From Clostridiales bacterium (GTDB lineage Bacteria > Bacillota > Desulfitobacteriia > Desulfitobacteriales > Desulfitobacteriaceae), in the NCBI GenBank assembly GCA_027357125.1, contig DAHVVW010000055.1:1-9149 (forward strand): a stretch of DNA of 9,149 nucleotides, given 5' to 3'. The notes beneath the pieces are model-generated. The model saw only the letters and a list, made by a program, of their open reading frames with translations. It had not been told where the DNA came from and made no database searches. Shown here piece by piece: positions 1 through 5,231 of this stretch. Made by a program: the position numbers and the translations under genes. Numbering within the stretch: the first letter of the stretch is position 1; each line of letters opens with the position of its first letter.

Positions 1-24
1 TTCCATCGTCAAGAGATCCGCCAT
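1..24 (-). CDS. rbsA: Start of a probable ribose ABC transporter ATP-binding protein (RbsA), partial
   Basis: Only the first eight codons are in the window, reading MADLLTME on the minus strand and running off the left edge. A strong ribosome binding site (AAGGAGGG, complement of 33-40) lies 8 nt before the ATG, and the gene begins 23 bp after the rbsD stop in the same direction. Eight residues cannot identify a protein. The call rests on the common rbs gene order (R-K-D-A-C-B) and on the resemblance of this N-terminus to sugar ABC ATPases. If correct, it is the cytoplasmic double ATPase that powers ribose import. Confidence 0.6.
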
Positions 25-47
25 ACCTGCATCCCTCCTTTGGATTT

Positions 48-443
48 TTAGAAAATTACACCCGCTTCAAGGATGACATTAGCATAGGGAGTAAACTCAC
101 CCGTGCGGATTACTGCCTTCGCCTGGTGAGTTAAGGCTTTTAACTCTTCATGCGTAATGAACTTGATTTGAGCCCCGGGTAAAACCGCAATCAGTTCTCC
201 CTTTTTGGCAGGGCTCGCCGATTCCATTTCTTGAGCCAAATAAGCATTTTCCACACACATTTCCTGAAGGACGGTCTCAACGGTCTCAATGAAAGACGGG
301 ACCCCTGCTTTCAAAGCCAAATCAATCCGTTTGACATGAGCAGGAATCGGTAAACCGGCATCAGCAATCACGATTTTATCCATATGCCCAAGCTCGCTGA
401 TCACTCGGGAAATTTCACTGTTTAAGATTCCGATCTTTTTCAT
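48..443 (-). CDS. rbsD: D-ribose pyranase RbsD
   Basis: A 131-residue protein, the normal length for the RbsD/FucU family. The enzyme interconverts the beta-pyranose and beta-furanose forms of D-ribose in the cytoplasm, giving ribokinase the furanose it needs. Family residues are in their expected places: His20 in GHMD, Asp28 in the IADAGLP segment, His98, and Tyr120/Asn122 in the PYAN segment near the C-terminus. The ATG is preceded by GGAGGG with a spacing of about 6 nt. The start lies inside the 3' end of rbsK (29-bp overlap), which suggests translational coupling. A 9-bp tandem repeat inside the gene (around 272-289) encodes ETV twice and does not disturb the frame. Confidence 0.96.
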   Translation of the reverse strand: MKKIGILNSEISRVISELGHMDKIVIADAGLPIPAHVKRIDLALKAGVPSFIETVETVLQEMCVENAYLAQEMESASPAKKGELIAVLPGAQIKFITHEELKALTHQAKAVIRTGEFTPYANVILEAGVIF

Positions 444-1365
444 CCTCGTCCCTCCGGAAATACGCTTCTACCTCGGCCAAAGTGGGCATCCCACCCTGAG
501 CTCCGAATTTAGTAACAGCGAGTGCTGAAACCTGGCCTGCAAACTCTACGGCTTCCTGAATGGATTTCTTCCGGGCTAGAGCATACGCCAAGCCGGCATT
601 AAAAGCATCTCCTGCTCCCGTAGTATCCACCACGGAGACCTTATGACCCGGAACTTCAACCAAGCTTCCGCCCTGTTCCATAAAAGCGGCCCCCTCAGCT
701 CCCAGAGTCGTGATGCAACACGAAACTCCGACATCTAATAAGCGCTCCATTCCTTTTGCAATTGGAGACTCTTCTGACATCCGTGCAATCAAGGCGAGTT
801 CGGAACGATTTGGGGTTAAATAATCCACCTTGCTGAGTAGATCCTCCGATAGATTTTCGGCTGGGGCTGGATTGAGGATCACGGTTTTCCCATGCTTTTG
901 GGCCAACTCAACCGCATACTCCACTGTTACAAGCGGAATTTCTAATTGCAGGAGCACAAGATCGGCTTCGGCTATTATTTCTTCATACTGATCCAAATCC
1001 TCAGGGAAACACCGGGCATTCGCTCCTGGAATCACCACAATGCTGTTATCCCCTTCAGCCAGTAGAATTGAGGCAACGCCTGTGGCTGCTGAATCGAGCA
1101 TCTTTACGCTTGAGGTATTCACCCCATCCTTTTGCAGGGCCTTCTTAAGTTCTTCTCCAAAAGCATCTGATCCAACCGCTCCAATCATCGTGGTCTCAGC
1201 ACCCAATCGGGCTAATCCCACCGCTTGGTTCGCGCCTTTACCACCGGGAATGAAATAAATTTCTTCCCCCATCACAGTTTCCCCGCGTTTAGGAGTACGC
1301 ACGGCTTTAACGACCAAATCCATATTTAGACTGCCAATGACCACTATTTTGGGCCGATGATCCAT
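415..1365 (-). CDS. rbsK: Ribokinase RbsK (PfkB family)
   Basis: A 316-residue PfkB-family sugar kinase that phosphorylates D-ribose at O5 with ATP, feeding the pentose phosphate pathway and nucleotide synthesis. Visible features are the N-terminal GSLNMDLV strand (11-18), the substrate-binding glycine motif GGKGANQA (41-48) and the second PfkB signature DTTGAGDAF (247-255), with Asp253 as the expected catalytic base. The segment NPAPA (165-169) and the TPNRSE stretch (184-189) are also typical of ribokinases. The ATG follows AGGGGG with about 10 nt spacing and lies 2 bp beyond the rbsR stop. Its 3' end overlaps rbsD by 29 bp. Position between rbsR and rbsD supports ribose over other sugars. 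Confidence 0.96.
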   Translation of the reverse strand: MDHRPKIVVIGSLNMDLVVKAVRTPKRGETVMGEEIYFIPGGKGANQAVGLARLGAETTMIGAVGSDAFGEELKKALQKDGVNTSSVKMLDSAATGVASILLAEGDNSIVVIPGANARCFPEDLDQYEEIIAEADLVLLQLEIPLVTVEYAVELAQKHGKTVILNPAPAENLSEDLLSKVDYLTPNRSELALIARMSEESPIAKGMERLLDVGVSCCITTLGAEGAAFMEQGGSLVEVPGHKVSVVDTTGAGDAFNAGLAYALARKKSIQEAVEFAGQVSALAVTKFGAQGGMPTLAEVEAYFRRDEDEKDRNLKQ

Positions 1366-1367
1366 TA

Positions 1368-2369
1368 TTAAGTATCCCCCTTTTGGGTCGATTTCCTGGG
1401 AATCAAAGCAACTTCCAGTTCGATGATCGTATTTTCACTGATCCCGCTTTCGATTTCATTCAGCAAAATCCGGGCAGCTAATGCTCCCATTTCATAAATT
1501 GGCTGTGCCACCGTCGTCAATTCCGGTTCGGTAATTTCTGTTAAGCCAATCCCATCATAACCGCAGACCTTGACCTGTTCCGGAACCCGGATTCCTCGTT
1601 CATGCAAGGCTTTGAGAGCTCCTACTGCCATGAGATCATTTCCTGCAAAAATTCCATCAATATTAGGATGACGTGCAAGGAGCTGTTCCACGGCGTTCCG
1701 CCCACTCTCGATATCAAAATGCCCGGGTGCCATCAGACTGGGAGAATACCCATCTAATCCTCCAACCACTTCCTCATACCCGAGCAAGCGTTCTCGAGCC
1801 GTGATAAATTTTTGTGGCCCGTAAATATGAGCAATTCTTCGACAGCCCTGCTCCATTAAATGCTGAACAGCGATTCTCGCCCCTTCCCGGTTTTTTGAAC
1901 GAATAACTGGGCAGGTTGCCGTATTTACGCCCCTATCCAACAGTACCATCGGAATTCCATCTTTTCTCAGAAATTCGATATCCTCTTGACGAATGGTATT
2001 CGAAGCGAAGATAATGCCATCCACATACTTTTTCTTAAGGATCTTGATATAAGAACTTTCTTTTAAACCTAAGCCATCTGAGTTGCCTAAAATAACCGTT
2101 AGACCTTTTTTATGGGCTACATCTTCGACCCCGCGGGCCAAAGCAGGGAAAAAAGGATTCGATATATCCGGCAAGATTAAGGCAATTGTCCCTGTCTTCT
2201 TGCCCGCAAGGCCCCGAGCTACAGCATTCGGTTCGTATTGAAGCTGCTCGATCGCTTTCAGTACTTGTCCAGCGGTTTCGGGATTCACACAGTCCTTTTG
2301 GTTAATCACTCGGGAGACGGTGGCTACAGACACCCCCGCTAAACGAGCAACATCTTTAATCGTCGCCAT
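1368..2369 (-). CDS. rbsR: LacI-family transcriptional repressor of the ribose operon (RbsR)
   Basis: A 333-residue LacI/GalR-family regulator. The N-terminus MATIKDVARLAGVS begins the classical helix-turn-helix (about residues 3-23, with VATVSRVIN as recognition helix). A hinge-helix region (about 45-60) and a periplasmic-binding-protein-like effector domain (about 60-330, with DISNPFF and the GYDGIGLTE segment) follow. The frame is open for 62 more codons upstream to 2555. That extension runs back through the promoter and operator, and it would put a tail before the DNA-binding domain, so I place the start at the ATG at 2369, with AAAGGG about 9 nt before it. It is the first gene of the rbs operon. 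It probably binds the palindromes at 2471-2490 and 2396-2409 and represses itself and rbsKDA until ribose is present. The ribose specificity is inferred from its neighbours. Confidence 0.93.
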   Translation of the reverse strand: MATIKDVARLAGVSVATVSRVINQKDCVNPETAGQVLKAIEQLQYEPNAVARGLAGKKTGTIALILPDISNPFFPALARGVEDVAHKKGLTVILGNSDGLGLKESSYIKILKKKYVDGIIFASNTIRQEDIEFLRKDGIPMVLLDRGVNTATCPVIRSKNREGARIAVQHLMEQGCRRIAHIYGPQKFITARERLLGYEEVVGGLDGYSPSLMAPGHFDIESGRNAVEQLLARHPNIDGIFAGNDLMAVGALKALHERGIRVPEQVKVCGYDGIGLTEITEPELTTVAQPIYEMGALAARILLNEIESGISENTIIELEVALIPRKSTQKGDT

Positions 2370-2395
2370 TTGTCCACACCCTTTATCCACTTCTC

Positions 2396-2409
2396 TGTAA
2401 TCGGTTACA
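2396..2409. promoter_or_regulatory. Second LacI-type/cre-like operator in the rbs leader
   Basis: TGTAATCGGTTACA is a near-perfect 14-bp palindrome (one mismatched pair beside the central CG). It lies between the predicted transcription start and the rbsR ATG. It has the same half-site as the site at 2471-2490, centred 78 bp away. It fits the LacI-family layout and also matches the published cre consensus TGWAANCGNTNWCA. Two extra TGTTACA half-sites (2414-2420, 2426-2432) stand beside it as direct repeats. Binding by RbsR is inferred. Confidence 0.65.
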
Positions 2410-2470
2410 ACATTGTTACACTTCGTGTTACATATTCCGCTTATATAGGTGATTAAACGCTTTATTATAT

Positions 2471-2490
2471 AAATGTAATCGATTACATTT
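2471..2490. promoter_or_regulatory. Main operator of the rbs operon, perfect 20-bp palindrome
   Basis: The 20 bp are perfectly self-complementary, with core TGTAATCGATTACA and a central CG typical of LacI/GalR operators. The site lies about 10 bp downstream of the -10 box of the minus-strand promoter and so covers the predicted start of transcription. That is a standard position for blocking RNA polymerase. The autoregulating RbsR is the likely ligand. The core also matches the cre consensus, so a CcpA-type regulator cannot be excluded. Confidence 0.8.
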
Positions 2491-2499
2491 TCAGATTCA

Positions 2500-2528
2500 A
2501 GTTTATCCTTTTCAGAATACACTGTCAA
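2500..2528 (-). promoter_or_regulatory. Sigma-A promoter of the rbsRKDA operon
   Basis: On the minus strand, a consensus -35 box TTGACA (complement of 2523-2528) and a -10 box TAAACT (complement of 2500-2505, 4 of 6 consensus bases) are separated by 17 nt. Transcription would begin near 2493, just before the palindromic operator, leaving a leader of about 125 nt ahead of rbsR. Confidence 0.72.
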
Positions 2529-2579
2529 TCCCTTTTCTCGATTTCTGATTGCCATAATTTAGTAAAAGAATTATTTATA

Positions 2580-2608
2580 TTGACTAATATAGCCGGGTAG
2601 CTTATAAT
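2580..2608 (+). promoter_or_regulatory. Strong sigma-A promoter of the tRNA-Ser gene
   Basis: TTGACT (2580-2585) and a consensus TATAAT (2603-2608) are separated by exactly 17 nt. Start is predicted near 2615, giving a 5' leader of roughly 50 nt that RNase P would remove. The leader contains the AT-rich inverted repeat TAAGCTT-TT-AAGCTTA just before the tRNA. The promoter points away from the rbs promoter, whose -35 box is about 50 bp to the left. Confidence 0.8.
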
Positions 2609-2666
2609 TGCTTTCGTCACTTAATTTAATAAATAAGCTTTTAAGCTTAAATTTTGCGATGAACAC

Positions 2667-2760
2667 GGAGAGATGGCTGAGTTGGTCGAAGGCGCTCGAC
2701 TGGAAATCGAGTAGGCGGGCTATACCTGTCTCGAGGGTTCGAATCCCTCTCTCTCCGCCA
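2667..2760 (+). tRNA. tRNA-Ser, anticodon GGA
   Basis: A complete class II tRNA of 94 nt with encoded CCA. The acceptor stem GGAGAGA pairs with TCTCTCC (2750-2756), followed by discriminator G and CCA. The anticodon stem CTCGA/TCGAG (2695-2699, 2707-2711) encloses the loop CTGGAAA, giving anticodon GGA (2702-2704), which reads UCC and UCU serine codons. The long variable arm (about 2714-2730) is the serine-type identity feature. The T arm GAGGG-TTCGAAT-CCCTC is canonical. It has its own promoter upstream and terminator downstream, and lies ahead of the SRP RNA. Confidence 0.97.
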
Positions 2761-2772
2761 TATAAAGTTAGC

Positions 2773-2805
2773 AAGCCTAAGTATTCGACTTTGGCTTTTT
2801 ATTTT
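2773..2805 (+). terminator. Rho-independent terminator of tRNA-Ser
   Basis: AAGCCTAAGT pairs with ACTTTGGCTT through one T-T mismatch around a 5-nt loop (ATTCG), followed by TTTATTTT. It starts 13 nt after the tRNA CCA. The poly-T tract overlaps the upstream part of the SRP RNA promoter. Confidence 0.72.
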
Positions 2806-2813
2806 GCTATAAT
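2784..2813 (+). promoter_or_regulatory. Promoter of the SRP RNA gene
   Basis: A consensus -10 box TATAAT at 2808-2813 lies 6-7 nt before the predicted 5' end of the SRP RNA (2820/2821), just where a start is expected. No good -35 box is visible; the best-placed hexamer (around 2784-2790) is poor and sits inside the tRNA terminator stem. Confidence 0.6.
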
Positions 2814-2819
2814 TGATTT

Positions 2820-3092
2820 GGCCGTGCTAGACGGGGAGGTAGCGGATCCCTGTAACCCGTAATCCGCTGTAGCGGGGTGGAATTCCTGCGCGAGGGCTTC
2901 GCTTGTGGAGCAGTCTTTGGTTAAAGGCGATGAGATCTGGGTCTTGCGCAACAGGACTCTTTGAATCGTGTCAGATCTTGACGGAAGCAGCACTAAGGAG
3001 TCAGTTCTGTGTGCCGTGAGTCTGCCTGGGTCGAGCCAGTTAACCAGAGTAACGGCCGGAAGCGAGTGTCCGGACAAAGGTGCACGGCCTTT
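2820..3092 (+). ncRNA. ffs: Signal recognition particle RNA, long Bacillus type (scRNA)
   Basis: About 270 nt, the size of the Bacillus 6S-type SRP RNA with Alu and S domains. The ends pair: GGCCGTGC at 2820-2827 with GCACGGCC at 3082-3089. The 5' Alu domain carries GCTAGACGGGGAGGTAGCGG (2825-2844), nearly identical to known Firmicute SRP RNAs, with a TGTAACCC loop after it. The helix 8 (domain IV) Ffh-binding core GTCAGATCTTGACGGAAGCAGC spans 2970-2991. The segment TGCCTGGGTCGAGCC (from about 3023) is also diagnostic. The RNA forms the SRP scaffold with Ffh, and its Alu domain is expected to slow elongation. The apical tetraloop is TGAC rather than GGAA. Exact ends are set by pairing and are good to a few nucleotides. 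Confidence 0.95.
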
Positions 3093-3101
3093 ATTTAGCT
3101 T

Positions 3102-3130
3102 AAGGTGGTCTAGTACCATCTTTATTTTGT
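3102..3130 (+). terminator. Intrinsic terminator of the SRP RNA
   Basis: AAGGTGGT (3102-3109) pairs with ACCATCTT (3115-3122) through 8 bp including one G-U, with a 5-nt loop CTAGT, followed by the T-rich tract TATTTTG. It lies about 10 nt past the closing helix of the RNA. Confidence 0.7.
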
Positions 3131-3149
3131 ATTTGTAGGATCATTGTAA

Positions 3150-3317
3150 GTACTCAGGAGTCAGGAGACAGGAGTCAGAATAAGAGAACAGACGAAAATA
3201 GGTTAACAAATTACTGGTATGGCAGAAGGCCGCAAGACTGCTTTTGCAAGAAGTTAGTAAATTGCTGGAAGCATATTCTCGGGGCATTCTGAATTCTGAC
3301 TCCTGAGTACTGAATAC
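3150..3317. repeat. Non-coding inverted-repeat element A, MITE-like, upstream of dnaX
   Basis: A perfect 15-bp inverted repeat bounds this spacer segment: GTACTCAGGAGTCAG at 3150-3164 and its complement at 3296-3310. The left arm also contains three tandem heptamers (AGGAGTC, AGGAGAC, AGGAGTC, 3156-3176), and its second copy CAGGAGTCAGAAT (3169-3181) pairs with 3293-3305. No coding potential is convincing inside. The element resembles element B at 5069-5200: GTCAGAATAAGAGAACAG (3174-3191) matches 5076-5093 at 15 of 18 positions, and CTGAATAC occurs in both right arms. No clear target-site duplication is visible. Confidence 0.72.
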
Positions 3318-3376
3318 CTAAATAATCCATAGATCCCAGTATTAAAGGGAGTTATTATAAACGGGGGAAGAAGAGC

Positions 3377-5020
3377 ATGGCTTATTTGGCTCTTTACCGG
3401 GAATGGCGGCCGCGCCGTTTTCAGGATATGGTCGGGCAAGAACATGTAACAACGACTTTAAGAAATGCCCTTAAACAGGATAAAATAGCCCACGCTTATT
3501 TGTTCAGCGGTCCGCGTGGAACCGGCAAGACCACGGCTGCCAAGATCCTGGCCAAAGCCTTGAATTGTGAAGCCAAGGATGGAGTGGAGCCGTGTGGAAG
3601 CTGTTCATCCTGTGTCAGTATCGACCAGGGCTCGGCCATGGAAGTCTTTGAGATTGACGCCGCTTCCAACCGCGGCATTGACGAGATTAGGGATTTGCGG
3701 GAAAAGGTTAAGTTAAGCGCAGGTCAGGGGAAGTTCAAAGTTTACATAATCGATGAAGTGCACATGTTAACAACGGAAGCGTTTAACGCTTTGTTAAAGA
3801 CCCTGGAAGAGCCGCCGACCCGCGTAATTTTTATTTTGGCCACGACCGAGGCTCACAAAGTGCCACTTACGATTCTGTCCCGGGTGCAGCGTTTTGAATT
3901 CCGGCGCATTCCGGAAGAGGATATCAGACAGCGCCTGGCAGAAGTTTGCCACAGCTTAGGCAGGGAAGTCGAGCCTGGATCCCTGCAGGTGATAGCGCAG
4001 AAATCGGAAGGCGGTCTGCGGGATGCCTTAAGCATCCTGGATCAGTGCCTTTTACAAGAAGGCTCTTTAACAATTGAACAAATATATTCTGTTTTGGGGA
4101 TTGCCGGGGAAGAATACAGTTCCCAGCTTGTAGCTCCATTAATAGTTTCTGATTATGGGGCGGTTCTGTTCTGTCTGGCCCAGGGTATAGAACAAGGAAG
4201 AGATCCCCGGGTAATTATGCGGGAACTCTTGGATTATTTGCGTCAGGTGTTGTTATACTTAAGCGCTGGTCAGATGCCGGTGCTGCCGGGAAAGCTGCAA
4301 GCGGTGTTCACCCGGCAAAGCAAGGAGATTGGATTAGGACGCTTATTAAGCTGGATTTCCGTGCTCCTGCAGGGGGAAGGGCAATTAAAGTTTTCCGCGA
4401 ACCCGAGGCTGGCGGCCGAGATGCTCTTAGTTAAGACTATTTACGATGGGGAGGAGCGGACTGGGGAAGCTTGGCCTGAAAGTGCAGACGCTAAAGCTGT
4501 GGGAGCGTCCCGTGGGTCACACGGCGAAGGAAGGTCCGCAGACTCTCAAGCCGGAAGAAGGGATCAGACGTCTGAGGCTCTAGGGAAATCCCCGCGGGTT
4601 CAAGCGGAAGGGCAATCTCCTAAGTCTCGGGCTGGAGGGAATACATCAGATATAAAGTCTGTGACTTTGGCCCAGATCGAGGGTAGATGGCAGGAGATTT
4701 TGGAGCGGGTGCGCCAGCAGAAAAAATCTACCCATGCTTTTCTGCTCGAAGGAAAGCCCGAGATTCTTGAAGGGGAAGTTTTAACGCTGGTGTTTAAGGA
4801 TGGTTTTTCCTTCCACCGTGACAAGGTTAATCAGCCGGAAAACCGCCTGACGATTGAAAAAGCGCTCCTGGATTTATTCGGAGTTTCGCTTACGCTTAAG
4901 AATGTGTTAGAAAATGAAGTGGCAAGCGCAGATAAAACCCAAGAATCTGAAGAAGAAATTTTGATTAAAAAGGCTGAAGCTATATTTGGCAAGGATTTTG
5001 TTGAAGTAAGGAATGAGTGA
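3377..5020 (+). CDS. dnaX: DNA polymerase III subunit gamma/tau (DnaX)
   Basis: A 547-residue clamp-loader ATPase that, with delta and delta-prime, loads the beta sliding clamp and holds the replicase together at the fork. The AAA+ core shows Walker A GPRGTGKT (45-52), a zinc-binding set Cys64, Cys73, Cys76, Cys79, Walker B VYIIDE (122-127), the sensor-1/arginine-finger region ending TILSR (165-169) and sensor-2 GGLRDALS (212-219). Domain III follows to about 355. Residues about 357-425 are a low-complexity linker rich in Gly, Ser, Ala, Arg and Glu. A C-terminal domain (about 428-515) and an acidic/lysine-rich tail end the protein. The ATG follows GGGGGAAG by 6-10 nt. No A-AAA-AAG-type frameshift signal is seen, so one full-length product is expected. 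tRNA-Ser and SRP RNA lie upstream as in other Firmicutes, but ybaB-recR do not follow. No convincing promoter is visible in the upstream spacer. Confidence 0.97.
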   Translation: MAYLALYREWRPRRFQDMVGQEHVTTTLRNALKQDKIAHAYLFSGPRGTGKTTAAKILAKALNCEAKDGVEPCGSCSSCVSIDQGSAMEVFEIDAASNRGIDEIRDLREKVKLSAGQGKFKVYIIDEVHMLTTEAFNALLKTLEEPPTRVIFILATTEAHKVPLTILSRVQRFEFRRIPEEDIRQRLAEVCHSLGREVEPGSLQVIAQKSEGGLRDALSILDQCLLQEGSLTIEQIYSVLGIAGEEYSSQLVAPLIVSDYGAVLFCLAQGIEQGRDPRVIMRELLDYLRQVLLYLSAGQMPVLPGKLQAVFTRQSKEIGLGRLLSWISVLLQGEGQLKFSANPRLAAEMLLVKTIYDGEERTGEAWPESADAKAVGASRGSHGEGRSADSQAGRRDQTSEALGKSPRVQAEGQSPKSRAGGNTSDIKSVTLAQIEGRWQEILERVRQQKKSTHAFLLEGKPEILEGEVLTLVFKDGFSFHRDKVNQPENRLTIEKALLDLFGVSLTLKNVLENEVASADKTQESEEEILIKKAEAIFGKDFVEVRNE

Positions 5021-5068
5021 CGTCCTCCCGGCACTAAAGTAGCGGGTTTCTCGGTACTTGCCGCAAAG

Positions 5069-5200
5069 CTCAGTAGTCAGTATGAGAGAACTGGAAGTAT
5101 TCTGACTGCTGTTCCATTCGGCTATGAGTTGAATTTCTAGTAATGGCCTCATGGCGTGAATGTCCACCGGACATTCACGTTCCTGAATACTGACTACGAG
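5069..5200. repeat. Non-coding inverted-repeat element B between dnaX and hemL
   Basis: GTAGTCAGTAT (5073-5083) and its perfect complement (5187-5197) bound the element; the pairing extends a few bases outward with a one-base gap. A further copy of the TTCTGACT word lies at 5100-5107. The left arm is homologous to that of element A (15 of 18 bases), and CTGAATAC in the right arm (5183-5190) is shared. A strong hairpin sits near the right end (5155-5179). This fills most of the 211-bp spacer, and no ORF here looks real. Confidence 0.7.
5155..5179. other. Perfect 11-bp stem-loop inside element B
   Basis: CGTGAATGTCC and GGACATTCACG are exact complements with a 3-nt loop (ACC). There is no following T-tract (TTCCTG comes next), so it is not a standard intrinsic terminator for dnaX, although it could stall polymerase or protect transcript ends. 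It ends 52 bp before the hemL start. Confidence 0.65.
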
Positions 5201-5231
5201 TAATTACATCAAATATGGGAGGATAATTCAT

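Noticed and set aside
272..289. 9-bp tandem repeat in rbsD as a phase-variation tract
   Set aside because: Only two copies, in frame (ETV ETV), with a unit that is a multiple of three, so slippage would not switch the gene.
2370..2555. A 62-codon in-frame upstream extension of rbsR beginning at ATG 2555
   Set aside because: It runs through the predicted promoter, transcription start and both operators, and would precede the DNA-binding helix-turn-helix with an unrelated tail. The ATG at 2369 has a ribosome binding site and gives the normal family length.
2571..3119. Open frames on both strands over the tRNA and SRP RNA (2571-2774, 2608-2862, 2799-3119)
   Set aside because: They coincide with structured RNA genes, lack ribosome binding sites and have no recognisable protein features.
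3924..4139. Antisense open frames inside dnaX and hemL (for example 3924-4139, 4600-4824, 5959-6231, 6228-6461)
   Set aside because: They lie wholly opposite strongly conserved coding sequence and have low-complexity compositions expected of shadow frames.
4721..4726. A6 run in dnaX as a possible gamma/tau frameshift site
   Set aside because: The phase is CAG AAA AAA TCT, so the heptamer for -1 slippage (X XXY YYZ) is not formed, and no downstream stop/stem-loop arrangement like that of E. coli dnaX was seen.
3093..5231. CRISPR array or composite transposon around dnaX
   Set aside because: The repeats are inverted pairs without regular spacers, and no transposase, cas gene or target-site duplication is visible.
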